64,000 nt of DNA from DATJLY01 sp963773665 (lineage in GTDB: Bacteria > Pseudomonadota > Alphaproteobacteria > ATCC43930 > CGMCC-115725): the NCBI GenBank assembly GCA_963773665.1, contig CAVZBZ010000004.1, positions 186,001-250,000 of the forward strand, read 5' to 3'. Both the position numbers and the translations under genes were made by a program. Below are positions 11,551 through 21,270 of this stretch, in pieces. The notes beneath the pieces were generated by a model, which ran no database searches, was not told where the DNA came from, and saw nothing but the letters and a program-made list of their open reading frames with translations. Positions within the stretch are counted from its first letter, which is position 1. The number at the start of each line of letters is the position of its first letter.

Positions 11551-12304
11551 TCATTCGTGCGCCGCCACGCTCTCGACGCTGCCATTGGTGCGGGCGGTCG
11601 GCGGGAAATAGGCGCGTCCCGTGGCGACCAGCGCCGCCTGGGTGCGGTTGGCGACGTTGAGGCGCTTGATGATCTGCTTCACATGCGCCTTGACCGTGCT
11701 CTCGGACATCGTCAGGGCATCGGCGATGAGCTTGTTCGACTTGCCCTGGCTGATGAGGGCGAGGACGTCGCGCTGGCGCCGCGTGAGTTCGGACCAGGGC
11801 TCGGCCGGCTGCGCGCTGCCCTGCCAGCCGCCGGGCCGCTGCGGGTTCGAACTCGATGAGTGAGGACGGCACATAGACGCCGCCGGCGAGGACGAGGTCG
11901 AGCGCCCCCATCAGAACCCGAAGGCTCAACGACGCCGGCAGGAAGCCCCGCGCCCCGGTGCTGAGGATCTGGCGCGCGCGCTGCGGATTGTCGGTCTCGG
12001 CCACGACCACGAGCGGCGTTTCGGGGAGCGTGCGGCGCAAGGCTTCGATCTGGCGCAGATCGACATGCTCGGCCGTCGCCGCGCCGACCAGAACGAGATC
12101 GAAATGGCTGCCGCCGCCGACCAGATGGAGAAGCTCGTCGGCGCTGCCGGCCTCGGTCACCTGCCGCTCGGGACTGTGCTGCCCAAAGGCGAGGCGGAGG
12201 CATTCACGCCGCAGCCGGCTCGGATCGACGATGGCAATGGCGCTATCGGTGTGAGCCTGGGGTGTGGCGGTTTCGGCAGCCGCGGTCGGCTCGAAGCGTG
12301 GCAT
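11551..12304 (-). pseudogene. LuxR/NarL-type regulator with degenerate receiver, frameshifted
   Basis: The N-terminal part (from MPRFEPTAAAETATPQ) resembles a response-regulator receiver, but the beta-3 strand reads FDLVLVGAA, placing Gly74 where the phosphorylatable Asp is expected. The C-terminal part carries a clear LuxR helix-turn-helix (LTRRQRDVLALISQGKSNK ... STVKAHVKQIIKRL). The two parts are in different frames: after GGVYVPSSLIEFEP the frame must move by +1 somewhere in about 11815-11870, in the GC-rich linker. Removal of one base would give a protein of about 250 residues. Probably a phosphorylation-independent DNA-binding regulator if expressed. Target unknown; it sits alone between the porin and purH. 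Confidence 0.7.
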
Positions 12305-12506
12305 GGTTCTTCCCTCCAGCGAATTTTGCTCGGATTTCCCGCGCCCGGCGGTTTTATCCGCTCTCCCACGTGAAGGATCGCTGGTTGAGTGATCCCATTG
12401 AAGTAAATTTTCGTGAGGATGTGTATCAGAATGTAACTCCGGCGGGGGTGCGTCTCTCTCATTGCCGAATAAACTCCGGCTTAACGGGTAGGGTGCATGA
12501 TGGGGT

Positions 12507-12683
12507 GTGACCGTTCCGACGGCATCTCCCCTTTCGTCTCCGCAGCTTGCGGTGCTTCAGAAGCCGGCTGACGCTGCCACGCCGCAGCCCGCCGCTCCGC
12601 CGCGCAAGGAGACGCGCGCCGCCGATCTGCAAACGCCGCCCGCCGTCTCGGGCCGCGGCAGGCTGCTCGATATCGTCATCTGA
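12507..12683 (+). CDS. Possible small protein with C-terminal RGRLLDIVI
   Basis: A 58-residue frame starting at GTG 12507 (VTVPTASPLSSPQLAVLQKP), proline and alanine rich in the middle and ending GRGRLLDIVI before TGA. Codon third positions are GC-rich as in the neighbouring genes. An in-frame TGA lies directly upstream at 12498, so GTG is the only plausible start; the ribosome-binding site is weak. No characterised family is recognised. It lies between the divergent LuxR gene and convergent purH. Confidence 0.4.
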   Translation: MTVPTASPLSSPQLAVLQKPADAATPQPAAPPRKETRAADLQTPPAVSGRGRLLDIVI

Positions 12684-12869
12684 TTGAAACAGACTTGAGC
12701 CGGTGCAACGGCTGCGGCATTCTTGCGGCGCAGACGACGCGGCCTTTGGCCGGAGCCGCAGACCTGCATGAACAGGCGGCATCTTGGCCCGGTCGGGGCG
12801 CAGTTCGGGGCAGTTGCGATAGGCGCAGCATCTTCGGCCAGTCATCGCCCCGGCACTTCCGACCGGGCA

Positions 12870-14453
12870 TCAATGCCGGAAATGGCGCATCCCGGTGAAC
12901 ACCATGGCTATGCCGGCGCGGTCGGCCGCCGCGATCACCTCGCTGTCGCGGATCGAGCCGCCGGGCTGAATGACCGCAGTCGAGCCGGCCGCGATCGTCG
13001 CCTCGAGACCATCGGCAAACGGGAAGAACGCGTCCGAAGCGGCGACCGAGCCGCGCGTTGCGGGTTGCGCCTCGCCCGCGGCGCGGGCCGCATCCTCGGC
13101 TTTTTGCGCCGCGATCCGCGCCGCATCGACGCGGCTCATCTGGCCCGCGCCGATGCCGACGGTGGCGCCGCCCTTGGCATAGACGATGGCGTTCGACTTG
13201 ACATGTTTCGCCACGGTAAAGGCGAACAGGAGATCGCGCGTCTCGGCAGCGCTCGGCGCGCGCTTCGTCACGACCTTGAGGTCGCCCTCGGCGATGCGGC
13301 CATTGTCGGCGGTCTGCAAGAGATATCCGCCGGCGAGCGAGCGCAGCGTCATGCCGGCAGCGCGCGGATCGGGCATGCCGTCGGCGACGAGCACGCGCAG
13401 CGCCGACTTGCGCGCCAGAATGGCGGCCGCCTCGTCGGTCAGGCCGGGCGCGATCAGTACCTCGAGAAAAAACTTGGCCATCGCCTCGGCCGCGGCGCCG
13501 TCGAGCGGCCGGTTGACCGCGACGATGCCGCCGAAGGCGCTCACCGGATCGCAGGCAAGCGCCTTCGCATAGGCGGCGGCGAGGTCGGACGCGACCGCGA
13601 CGCCGCACGGATTGGCGTGCTTGACGATGGCGACCGCCGGCTCCGCGAATTCGGCGACGAGGGCGAACGCCGCATCCGTGTCGTTCAGGTTGTTGTAGGA
13701 AAGCTCCTTCCCCTGCACCTGGCGCGCCGCGGCGGCAGAGGCATTTCGTTCGCCGGCGAGGTAGAGCGCCGCCTGCTGGTGCGGGTTCTCGCCGTAGCGC
13801 AGCAGCTGCGCGCGCCGGGCCGCGAGGACGAGCGTGTCGGGAAACAGCTCGCCCTCCTGGCGGGCGAACCAGTTTGCGATGGCGGCGTCATAGGCGGCGG
13901 TGTGGGCGAAGGCCGCGGCCGCAAGCCGCCGGCGCAGCGCAGCAGTCGTGGCGCCGCCGTGCGCCGCCAGCTCGGCCAGGACCGGCTCGTAATCGCCCGG
14001 CTCGGTGACGACAGTGACGAAGTCGTGGTTCTTGGCGGCAGCGCGGATGAGCGAAGGACCGCCGATGTCGATGTTCTCGATGCACTCGGCGACGGGCGCG
14101 CCGCGCGCCACGGTGGCGGCGAAGGGATAGAGATTAACCACCACGAGATCGATATGCCCGATGCCGTGGCCGGCAAGTGCCGCTTCGTGCTGCGGCAGGT
14201 CGCGGCGGGCGAGGATGCCGCCGTGGATCGCCGGATGAAGCGTCTTCACCCTGCCATCGAGCATTTCAGGGAAACCGGTGACGGAAGCGACATCGGCGAC
14301 ATCGAGTCCCGCCTCGGCCAAGGCGCGCGCGGTGCCGCCGGTCGAGACGAGCGCCACGCCCTGCGCGGCAAGCGCGCGGGCAAAGGGAACGAGGCCGGTC
14401 TTGTCGGAAACGGACAGGAGCGCCCGCGCGATCGGGCGGGAGGCATCGGACAT
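12870..14453 (-). CDS. purH: Bifunctional AICAR transformylase / IMP cyclohydrolase
   Basis: Carries out the last two steps of IMP synthesis: formylation of AICAR with 10-formyl-THF, then ring closure. 527 residues from ATG 14453 ([20 protein letters not shown]); a TTG nine bases earlier is possible. The N-terminal MGS-like cyclohydrolase domain shows [31 protein letters not shown] and [10 protein letters not shown]. The transformylase half shows [23 protein letters not shown] and [10 protein letters not shown], ending GMRHFRH. It is the last gene of the rsmB-rpe-heparinase-purH chain on the minus strand. Confidence 0.96.
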   Translation of the reverse strand: MSDASRPIARALLSVSDKTGLVPFARALAAQGVALVSTGGTARALAEAGLDVADVASVTGFPEMLDGRVKTLHPAIHGGILARRDLPQHEAALAGHGIGHIDLVVVNLYPFAATVARGAPVAECIENIDIGGPSLIRAAAKNHDFVTVVTEPGDYEPVLAELAAHGGATTAALRRRLAAAAFAHTAAYDAAIANWFARQEGELFPDTLVLAARRAQLLRYGENPHQQAALYLAGERNASAAAARQVQGKELSYNNLNDTDAAFALVAEFAEPAVAIVKHANPCGVAVASDLAAAYAKALACDPVSAFGGIVAVNRPLDGAAAEAMAKFFLEVLIAPGLTDEAAAILARKSALRVLVADGMPDPRAAGMTLRSLAGGYLLQTADNGRIAEGDLKVVTKRAPSAAETRDLLFAFTVAKHVKSNAIVYAKGGATVGIGAGQMSRVDAARIAAQKAEDAARAAGEAQPATRGSVAASDAFFPFADGLEATIAAGSTAVIQPGGSIRDSEVIAAADRAGIAMVFTGMRHFRH

Positions 14454-14504
14454 CGCTTGCACCGGACGTGAGACACCGGACGATAGAGGGCGGATGATAG
14501 GCGA

Positions 14505-16004
14505 TCAAGCGCCGGCGGCTTCGCGCCGCAGCGCCCAGCGCACCCGCGCGCCGTGCGTGCCGGCATGGCCGTCGAGCACGATCTGCCGCGTCTTACGCGG
14601 CGCGCCGCTGCCGGCATAAATGCTCTCGCCGATGCCGATGACGGCGCCTTCCGCGCGAAACCGCCATGCGCCGCCGGGCGCGGCGAGAAGGACGGCGTTG
14701 GCGTCGGCCTGCAGCGCCGGCTCGATCGCGGGGTGAAGGTGGAAGCGGATGGTGAAGCCGCTTCCGCCGGTCCCGGTGAGCGAATCCTCGCCGCGCAAAT
14801 CCGCGCCGTCGGATGCCAGGAACAACTGCCGCGCGTGAACGAGCCCGAACTTCGCGCGGTATCCGTCATGCGTTGCCGCAACCCACAGATCGCCGCCGCG
14901 CTCGGCGCGCTGATAAGACACTCCGCCGGGGTTGCTGTTGGTGTCGGCGATGACGAGAGTTGAATGCGCCGCCGTGGCGCGGAGTGCAGTGCGCCAGTCG
15001 CCCGCCGCATCCTCGCACGCGCCGCAATTGACGATGATGCGTTGGGCGCCATGGCTCATCTCGAAGGCGAGCGCGCCGGCATGGGCCGCGCGCTCGAATC
15101 CGTGCGGAGGTGCGGCGCCGCAATCGAACAAAACGACCGTACCGCCGGCTTGGAGACGCTCGAACCCGGTCGCGGGCGCCGTAAGCGGCGTCTGGCCCTT
15201 CACTTCGGCCAAGGCGAGGACGCGATCGATTTCGCCGGGATCGCCCTCGGTCGCGCCGTTGAACAGCGCCAGGCCGCCGTCGCCGTGGCGGAAGAAGCGA
15301 AGCATGAGGCCGGCGCGGCCGAGCGCGCCGACGAGCGCTTCCGGGACCGCGCCCGGCAATGCGCCGCGCGCCTCGAGGAGGAGGCGAAGCGCCGCAAGCT
15401 GCGCCGCGGGGCTGCGTGCGCGATGGCCGCCGTCGGGATGGAATTGCCGCTCGATTTCGCGCGCCAGCGCCGCCTCGGCTCGGGCGAGCCTTCTTCTGCC
15501 GCCGAGCGAGGCCTCTGCCGCGACAAGCCCGCGGACCGCGTGCAGGCGCGACAATCCTTCGCCCTCGCGCTCGGCAACACGCGCGAGATGGCGCCCTTGC
15601 CGGCCGAGCGATGCGAGAAGTTTCGGCCCCGCGCCGAGCCAATCGAAATAGGCGAGGCAGGCGAACAGCCGATCGCCGAGAATGTCGGAGCGCCACACGA
15701 CCGGATCGTAGGCGTCGTAGCGCCGCAGCCAGTCTTCGGTCCAGGAAACGGCCGCTTCCCTCGCTTCGGGGGTCGCCAGCGCCGCTAAATCCGCAAGCCA
15801 CGCGAAGCCGTGAAAATACGCCCTTACCTCGTCGTCCGGCCCGGCCTCCCAGGGCGGCGTCGGGCTTGCGAGAAGCGCCGAAGCGCGCTCCCTGTCGCCG
15901 CGCCACGGCGGCGCGATCCGGCACAGCGGCGCCCGCGGCACGGGCCGCAGCAGGGAGAGGTGATAGGGCAGAGAGCCGTAAGCGAGCGTGCGCCAGTCCG
16001 GCAT
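14505..16004 (-). CDS. Heparinase II/III family protein
   Basis: 499 residues. The N-terminal half is an alpha-helical toroid-like region (WEAGPDDEVRAYFHGFAWLADLA, YDPVVWRSDILGDRLF). The C-terminal half resembles the heparinase II/III beta-sandwich (RIIVNCGACEDAAGDWRTAL, AAHSTLVIADTNS, FTIRFHLHPAI). In alphaproteobacteria a gene of this family is commonly found between rsmB/rpe and purH; its natural polysaccharide substrate is not established. The start ATG at 16004 shares its A with the rpe stop (TGATG), so it is translationally coupled to rpe. Confidence 0.85.
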   Translation of the reverse strand: MPDWRTLAYGSLPYHLSLLRPVPRAPLCRIAPPWRGDRERASALLASPTPPWEAGPDDEVRAYFHGFAWLADLAALATPEAREAAVSWTEDWLRRYDAYDPVVWRSDILGDRLFACLAYFDWLGAGPKLLASLGRQGRHLARVAEREGEGLSRLHAVRGLVAAEASLGGRRRLARAEAALAREIERQFHPDGGHRARSPAAQLAALRLLLEARGALPGAVPEALVGALGRAGLMLRFFRHGDGGLALFNGATEGDPGEIDRVLALAEVKGQTPLTAPATGFERLQAGGTVVLFDCGAAPPHGFERAAHAGALAFEMSHGAQRIIVNCGACEDAAGDWRTALRATAAHSTLVIADTNSNPGGVSYQRAERGGDLWVAATHDGYRAKFGLVHARQLFLASDGADLRGEDSLTGTGGSGFTIRFHLHPAIEPALQADANAVLLAAPGGAWRFRAEGAVIGIGESIYAGSGAPRKTRQIVLDGHAGTHGARVRWALRREAAGA

Positions 16005-16666
16005 CAGGCGCCGCGGAGCCGCCGGATGTTGTCGGCGTAGGCTGCGGCGCCGCCGCGAAAGCTCGCGGTGCCGGCGACGAGCACGTCGGCGCCGGCGGCG
16101 ACCGCAAGGCGCGCGGTGTCGTCATTGATGCCGCCATCGACCTCGAGATCGACGGCACGCGCGGCCGCATCGATGCGCCGGCGCAGCGCGCGCACCTTCT
16201 CGAGCTGCGAGGCGATGAAGCTTTGGCCAGCGAACCCGGGATTGACCGTCATCACCAGCACCAGATCGACCATGTCGAGCACGTAATCGACCGCGTCCAC
16301 CGGCGTCGCCGGGTTGAGCGCGACGCCGGCGCGCTTGCCGAAGGATTTGACCAGCTCGATCGTGCGGTGGAGATGCGGGCCGGCCTCGGGGTGGATGGTG
16401 ATGATGTCGGCGCCGGCCGCGGCGAAGGCTTCGACATAAGGATCGACGGGCGAGATCATCAAATGCACGTCGAACGGCAGCGTGGTCAGCGGGCGCAGCG
16501 CCTTCACCACCGCCGGACCGATCGTGATGTTCGGCACGAAATGGCCGTCCATCACGTCGATATGGATGTAATCGGCGCCGGCCGCCGCAATCGCGCGCAC
16601 CTCCTCGCCGAGCCGGGAGAAGTCGGCCGACAGGATCGACGGCGCGATCCGCACCTTCTGCTGCAT
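16004..16666 (-). CDS. rpe: Ribulose-phosphate 3-epimerase
   Basis: Interconverts ribulose 5-phosphate and xylulose 5-phosphate in the pentose phosphate or Calvin pathway. 220 residues, the usual length, from ATG 16666 (MQQKVRIAPSILSADFSRLG); the frame extends upstream but without family similarity. Metal and catalytic motifs are present: SILSADF, YIHIDVMDGHFVPN, DVHLMI, VMTVNPGFAGQSFI and LEVDGGIN. It lies between rsmB and the heparinase-like gene, overlapping the latter by one base. Confidence 0.95.
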   Translation of the reverse strand: MQQKVRIAPSILSADFSRLGEEVRAIAAAGADYIHIDVMDGHFVPNITIGPAVVKALRPLTTLPFDVHLMISPVDPYVEAFAAAGADIITIHPEAGPHLHRTIELVKSFGKRAGVALNPATPVDAVDYVLDMVDLVLVMTVNPGFAGQSFIASQLEKVRALRRRIDAAARAVDLEVDGGINDDTARLAVAAGADVLVAGTASFRGGAAAYADNIRRLRGA

Positions 16667-16726
16667 TGCCGTCTTGCTAACAAGTAAAACGCGCCGCCGC
16701 AACTGCGCTCGGCCGGAAAACCCTGT

Positions 16727-18040
16727 TCAGGCGGTGCGGACGAGTTGCGCGGCGTAGAACCCGTCGAGTCCGTCGAGCGCGGCGAGGTGGCAGGGGAGCG
16801 TGCGCAGATCGCCGTCCGCCGTCACGCACTCGGCAAGGCCGCCGATCTCGGCGGCATCGACCCGCTGGCGCTTCAGCGGCAGGCCGCGCGACAAGAGACG
16901 CGTCACCTGCTGCACCCCTTCCTGCGGCTCGAGCGAGCATACGCAGAACACGAGCATGCCGCCCGGCGCCAGCATTTCGACCGAAGACGCGAGCAGGCGC
17001 TCCTGCACCGCGGCGAGTTGCGCGACATCGTCGCCGCTCTTCAAGTGCGGCACGTCGGGATGGCGCCGGATCGCGCCGGTCGCGGTGCACGGCGCATCGA
17101 GCAGCACGAAGCGCGCGGGCTCGGGCGGACGCCACACCGAGGCATCGGCGACGAGACACTCCGCGTTGAGCGCGAGCCGCGCGAGATTGGCATGGAGACG
17201 CTCGACCCGCCGCGGCGAGCGGTCGATCGCGGTGACGCGGGCGCCGGCGGCGGCGAGCTGCGCAGTCTTGCCGCCCGGCGCCGCGCACAGGTCGATGACG
17301 CGCTGGCCGGCGACATCCGGGAACAGCCGCGCCGGCAGCGCCGCCGCCGCATCCTGCACCCACCAGGCGCCTTCATTGTAGCCGGGCAGCGACGTGATCG
17401 CTCCACCGGCGCTGCGCCGGAGCGTGCCGGTCGGCAGCAGAATGGCGTCGAGCGCTTGGCGCCAATGCTCGACATCGCCATGCACGGTGAGATCGAGCGG
17501 CGCCTCCTTGAGATGGGCGAGCGCGATCTGGCGGGTGGTCGCCTCGCCATATGCCTCGCTCCAGGCGCGCCACAGCCATTGCGGCGTATTGAGGCGCGGG
17601 GCGTCCTGCTCGGCGGCAAGAGCGGCGCCTTCCTGCGACAGGCGGCGCAAGACCGCGTTCACCAGCCCCTTGTGCGAGACGAAGCCGCGCACCTCGGCGA
17701 GATCGACGCTGGTCGCGACCGCGGCATGGGGCGGCGTGCGCAGGAACAGAAGCTGCGCGATGCCGAGCCGCAGCATGTCGTGGACGGGTGCGGCGCGCGG
17801 CGGCAGCGGCGTGTTGAGGCAGTGGGCGATGAGAGCGTCGATCTGGCCGAGACGCCGCAGCACCATCGCGACGAGGAGCCGGGCAAAGGCGCGGTCGCGC
17901 GCCGGCAACGCGGCCATCTCGCCGTTCTCTTCGATCGCTTCGTCGAGCGGACGCTTGCGGCGCAGGACCGTCCCGATCAGGTCGATCGCGACGCTGCGGG
18001 CGGTCGGGGGCGCGGAGGCGGGGGCAAAATGTGCGGGCAC
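16727..18040 (-). CDS. rsmB: 16S rRNA (cytosine-967-C5)-methyltransferase
   Basis: 437 residues from a GTG start. It has an N-terminal NusB-like RNA-binding domain (ARSVAIDLIGTVLRRKRPLDEA ... RDRAFARLLVAMVLRRLG ... KGLVNAVLRRL) and a C-terminal Rossmann methyltransferase. The SAM-binding motif is VIDLCAAPGGKTAQLA. Both cysteines of the m5C mechanism are visible, in DAPCTATG (motif IV) and FCVCSLEPQEG (motif VI). It heads the rpe-heparinase-purH chain and is divergent from the DUF1674 gene. Confidence 0.93.
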   Translation of the reverse strand: MPAHFAPASAPPTARSVAIDLIGTVLRRKRPLDEAIEENGEMAALPARDRAFARLLVAMVLRRLGQIDALIAHCLNTPLPPRAAPVHDMLRLGIAQLLFLRTPPHAAVATSVDLAEVRGFVSHKGLVNAVLRRLSQEGAALAAEQDAPRLNTPQWLWRAWSEAYGEATTRQIALAHLKEAPLDLTVHGDVEHWRQALDAILLPTGTLRRSAGGAITSLPGYNEGAWWVQDAAAALPARLFPDVAGQRVIDLCAAPGGKTAQLAAAGARVTAIDRSPRRVERLHANLARLALNAECLVADASVWRPPEPARFVLLDAPCTATGAIRRHPDVPHLKSGDDVAQLAAVQERLLASSVEMLAPGGMLVFCVCSLEPQEGVQQVTRLLSRGLPLKRQRVDAAEIGGLAECVTADGDLRTLPCHLAALDGLDGFYAAQLVRTA

Positions 18041-18178
18041 CGGTCGATCCCAAAAGGTCCCGTGAACTTGCGGGCCTGCAAACGCCGTCAGATGGTCATC
18101 GTTCCAGGCCTGGGCAAGGCTCGCACGGAGGCTTCGTTGGGTCTAGCCAAAGCGTTGGCGGCGCATCATATTTCCCGC

Positions 18179-18340
18179 ATGACCGAAGACACCGGCACGA
18201 CCGCGAAAGAGACCCCGAAGCAGGCGCCGGACGCGGCCCCAAAGCGCACCGGAGAGCCGCGCGAGATCGGCGGTCCGAAGGGACCGGAGCCGACGCGCTA
18301 CGGCGATTGGGAACAGAACGGCCGCTGCACCGATTTTTGA
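18179..18340 (+). CDS. DUF1674 / SdhAF4-like small protein
   Basis: 53 residues starting MTEDTGTTAKETPKQ and ending with the DUF1674 signature EIGGPKGPEPTRYGDWEQNG then RCTDF. In eukaryotes the homologous SDHAF4 helps assemble the flavoprotein subunit of succinate dehydrogenase; the bacterial role is assumed similar. The frame is open far upstream, but only this part has family character. It is divergent from rsmB, an arrangement often seen in alphaproteobacteria. Confidence 0.85.
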   Translation: MTEDTGTTAKETPKQAPDAAPKRTGEPREIGGPKGPEPTRYGDWEQNGRCTDF

Positions 18341-18356
18341 CAAGGGGCGCACGCGC

Positions 18357-19280
18357 TCAGCCGCGCCCGATCCGCGCCTCGTGCACTTCGAGATTGGTGA
18401 GAGCTGCCTCGAGCAGAGGCACGGGGACGCTATGCGCATGTCCCCGGCGCATCATGTCGCCGACGATGTGATCTCCCTCGGTGCGCCGCCCGGCGACCAT
18501 GTCGCGCATCGTCGATGCGGCGAAGGGCGATCCGCGCGTCGTGAGAAGCGTGCGCGACTGCGCCAGCGCCGCGGCAGCGGGCGCATGGCCCTCGGATGCG
18601 GCGACCGCGGCGCATTCTTCGAGCGTCCGGAGCGCGAATGCCTCGCCCGACGGCGCCGCCATGATGTCGCCGACCGTGGCGCGGGTGAGCGTCGTCGCCG
18701 CCGCCAGCGCCGCGAGCATGACGAATTTCTCCCACATCGCCTGCAGGATCGAAGGCGCGATGCTCGCCGCCACCTTGGTGCGGGCGAATTGCGCGAGGAG
18801 CGCGTCCGCGCGCGCGCTCCGTTCGCCCGAAAGCTCGCCGAACGATAGCGCGTGCAGCTCGCCGATATGGCGCACCACGCCCTCCTCGTCGAGCGTCGCG
18901 CCGATATAGCAGGCGCCGCCCATCACCCGCGCGCGGCCGAGCGCGTCGGCCAGCACGTCGATGTGCCGCAGACCGTTCAGCAGCGGCACGACCGCCGCTT
19001 CCTTGCCCATGAGCGGCGCGATCGCCGCGATGGCGGATTCGAGGTCGTAGGACTTGCACGACAGCAAGACGGCATCGAACGGCTCGGAACTGGCGCCGGC
19101 GGCGAGCGTCTTGGGGCGAAGTGCCATGTCGCCCGCGGCGCTCTTGACCCTGAGGCCGTTCGCGTCAAGCTCGGCCTTGCGCCGGCCGCGCACGAGGAAG
19201 GTGACGTCGGCGCCCGCCTCCGCGAGCCGGCCGCCGAAATATCCGCCGATCGCGCCGGCGCCGAGGACGAGAATGCGCAT
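18357..19280 (-). CDS. 2-dehydropantoate 2-reductase (ketopantoate reductase family)
   Basis: 307 residues from ATG 19280, preceded by AAGGGCGG. The N-terminal Rossmann motif GAGAIGGYFGG binds NADPH. The C-terminal ApbA domain has the catalytic lysine context MWEKF and the conserved run ASTMRDMVAGRRTEGDHI containing the substrate-binding Glu. The family reduces ketopantoate to pantoate for CoA synthesis, but many paralogues act on other 2-keto acids, so no symbol is given. It is divergent from the aldo-keto reductase, with 37 bases between starts. Confidence 0.87.
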   Translation of the reverse strand: MRILVLGAGAIGGYFGGRLAEAGADVTFLVRGRRKAELDANGLRVKSAAGDMALRPKTLAAGASSEPFDAVLLSCKSYDLESAIAAIAPLMGKEAAVVPLLNGLRHIDVLADALGRARVMGGACYIGATLDEEGVVRHIGELHALSFGELSGERSARADALLAQFARTKVAASIAPSILQAMWEKFVMLAALAAATTLTRATVGDIMAAPSGEAFALRTLEECAAVAASEGHAPAAAALAQSRTLLTTRGSPFAASTMRDMVAGRRTEGDHIVGDMMRRGHAHSVPVPLLEAALTNLEVHEARIGRG

Positions 19281-19317
19281 GGAGCCGCCCTTAACCTGAT
19301 TGCGGGGAAGATCGTCG

Positions 19318-20145
19318 ATGAAGCATATCGCTGTCAAAGGCGCGCAGGTGCCGGCCGTGGGGCTCGGCACGTGGCGCCTGAGCGGAAAGCCGTGCTACGA
19401 GGCGGTGCGCAGCGCGCTCGATCTGGGCTATCGCCATATCGATACGGCGGAGATGTACGGCAACGACCAGGAGGTCGGCCGCGCCATCCGCGAGTGCGGC
19501 ATCGCGCGCGGCGAGATCTTCCTGACGACGAAGGTGCCGCCGGGCAAGCTCCGCGCCAGCGATGCCAAGCGCTCGGCCGAGGACAGCCTGAAGCGGCTTG
19601 GCCTTCCCTATGTCGATCTGCTGCTGGTGCATTGGCCTTCGAGCGAGGCGCCGCTCGGCGAGACGCTCGGCGCCTTCGCCGAGCTCAGGGCCGCCGGCAA
19701 GACGCGCTTCATCGGCGTCAGCAATTTCAACGTGCCGCTGCTCAACGAGGCGATCGAGCGGCATGGCGCCGATCTCCTGTGCAACCAGGTCGAGTATCAC
19801 CCCTATCTGTCGCAGCGGCCCGTGCTCGAGGCGGTGCGGCGCCATGGCATGATGCTGACGGCCTATGCGCCGATCGCGAAAGGAAGCGCCGCGGGCGACG
19901 CGGTGCTGGGATCGATCGGCCAGAAATACGGCAAGAGCGCGGCGCAGATCTCGCTGCGCTGGCTCATCGAGCAGGATGGCGTCGCCGCCATCCCGAAGGC
20001 CGCAAGCCGCGCGCATATCGCGGCCAATATCGACATCTTCGATTTCGCGCTGAGCGCCGAGGACCGCGCCCGGATCGACAGGCTTCAAGGCGGTCGGCGG
20101 CTGCTCGACGTGCCCGGCTGGTCGCCCGACTGGGACCGCGCCTAG
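19318..20145 (+). CDS. Aldo/keto reductase (2,5-diketo-gluconate reductase-like)
   Basis: 275 residues from ATG 19318 with GGGGAAG upstream. It is a TIM-barrel NADPH-dependent carbonyl reductase with the complete catalytic tetrad Asp43 and Tyr48 (HIDTAEMYGN), Lys72 (LTTKVPP) and His105 (LLVHWP). Other family marks are GVSNFNVPLL and CNQVEYHPYL. Physiological substrate is not predictable. It is convergent with the DUF442 gene. Confidence 0.9.
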   Translation: MKHIAVKGAQVPAVGLGTWRLSGKPCYEAVRSALDLGYRHIDTAEMYGNDQEVGRAIRECGIARGEIFLTTKVPPGKLRASDAKRSAEDSLKRLGLPYVDLLLVHWPSSEAPLGETLGAFAELRAAGKTRFIGVSNFNVPLLNEAIERHGADLLCNQVEYHPYLSQRPVLEAVRRHGMMLTAYAPIAKGSAAGDAVLGSIGQKYGKSAAQISLRWLIEQDGVAAIPKAASRAHIAANIDIFDFALSAEDRARIDRLQGGRRLLDVPGWSPDWDRA

Positions 20146-20146
20146 C

Positions 20147-20587
20147 TTAGCTCCCCGTTTCCACCTCGAGCCGCTCGACGAGGCTCGGCAGCATGCGCAG
20201 GTCGAAGCCCTTGATGGCGCCCTCGGCGACGAGCTTCAGCGGGCTTTCGCGGTCGTAGAGCGCGCGCGAGGCGGCCCACAGGAGATATGAGCGCGTGCCG
20301 CTGCGGCAGTGGGCGAGCACCTTGTGCCGGCCGCGCACTACGGCCTTCTGGTGCGCGACCACGTCGCGGCGCGTGATCGTTTTGGTCAGCACCGGAATGT
20401 AGAGATACTCGATGCCGTGCTTCGCCGCTTCGGCGGCCGCCTCCTCGTGGCCAAGCTGGCCCGGCTCCTCGCCGTCGGGACGGTTGTTGATGATGGTGCC
20501 GTAGCCGTCCTTCGCGAGCGCCGCGATGTCTTCGCGCGTGATCTGTCCGGCCACGCTCAAGGACTCCGTGATGGGCGTCGGCTGCAT
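20147..20587 (-). CDS. DUF442 / TIGR01244-type phosphatase-like protein
   Basis: 146 residues. It has a tyrosine-phosphatase-like fold with active-site loop HCRSGTRS, preceded by ITREDIAALAKDGYGTIIN and NRPDGEEPGQ. This domain occurs alone or fused to sulfur-metabolism proteins such as persulfide dioxygenases or Blh; substrate is uncertain. ATG 20587 is preferred over ATG 20593 because GAGGGAGG ends right next to the first ATG and is well spaced for the second. It is divergent from the CBS gene across a 190-base region. Confidence 0.82.
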   Translation of the reverse strand: MQPTPITESLSVAGQITREDIAALAKDGYGTIINNRPDGEEPGQLGHEEAAAEAAKHGIEYLYIPVLTKTITRRDVVAHQKAVVRGRHKVLAHCRSGTRSYLLWAASRALYDRESPLKLVAEGAIKGFDLRMLPSLVERLEVETGS

Positions 20588-20777
20588 GGGCATCCTCCCT
20601 CGTCTCTCCCCCTTCATAGCATGGCGGCCGCCGGAACGGGAGTTCACCCCGGCGGCGTTTCGGCATAGACTATGTACGGTGCCGGAGCGGCCGGGCAAAT
20701 TACGCCGTTCCGGAAGGGTGGGGGCGGCCTCGGCCGCTAGGGCGAGCGCCGCACTCGATAAGAGCGAGGAGGCGCCC

Positions 20778-21209
20778 ATGAATGTCGAGACGATTCTCAA
20801 AGCGAAGGGCCGGGCCGTCGTTACCATCGGGCCCGAGGCCAGCATTTCCGATGCGGTCGAGCTGTTGCGGCGCAAGGGGATCGGCGCCGTCGTCGTGAGC
20901 GACGACGGGGCGCGCGTCGCCGGCATCCTGTCGGAGCGCGACATCGTCCATGCGCTGGCCGAGCAGGGCGCGCGGACGCTCGAGCTTTCGGTGTCGGCGC
21001 TGATGACGCGGCATGTCTTTTCGTGCAAGCCGGAGGACACCGTCGCCGGCCTCATGGCCGAGATGACCACGCGCCGGATCCGCCACCTGCCGGTCGTCGA
21101 GAACGGCCGCTTGAGCGGCATCGTCAGCATCGGCGACGTCGTCAAGAACCGTCTCGACGAGGTCGAATCCGAGGCAAGCTCGCTGCGCCAGTTCATCACC
21201 AGCGCCTGA
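20778..21209 (+). CDS. CBS-domain protein
   Basis: 143 residues from ATG 20778, preceded by GAGGAGGCGCCC. It consists of two CBS motifs: ASISDAVELLRRKGIGAVVV with GILSERDIV, then DTVAGLMAEMTTRRIRHLPV with GIVSIGDVVKNRL. CBS pairs bind adenosine nucleotides and commonly act as energy sensors, and stand-alone proteins of this length are frequent in alphaproteobacteria. It lies just before tRNA-Gly and the island. Confidence 0.9.
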   Translation: MNVETILKAKGRAVVTIGPEASISDAVELLRRKGIGAVVVSDDGARVAGILSERDIVHALAEQGARTLELSVSALMTRHVFSCKPEDTVAGLMAEMTTRRIRHLPVVENGRLSGIVSIGDVVKNRLDEVESEASSLRQFITSA

Positions 21210-21270
21210 AGGCGCGCCGGCCGGCGATATTGAAGCGGCGCGCCCTCGGGTTTAATCTAGCGGCGGGATT

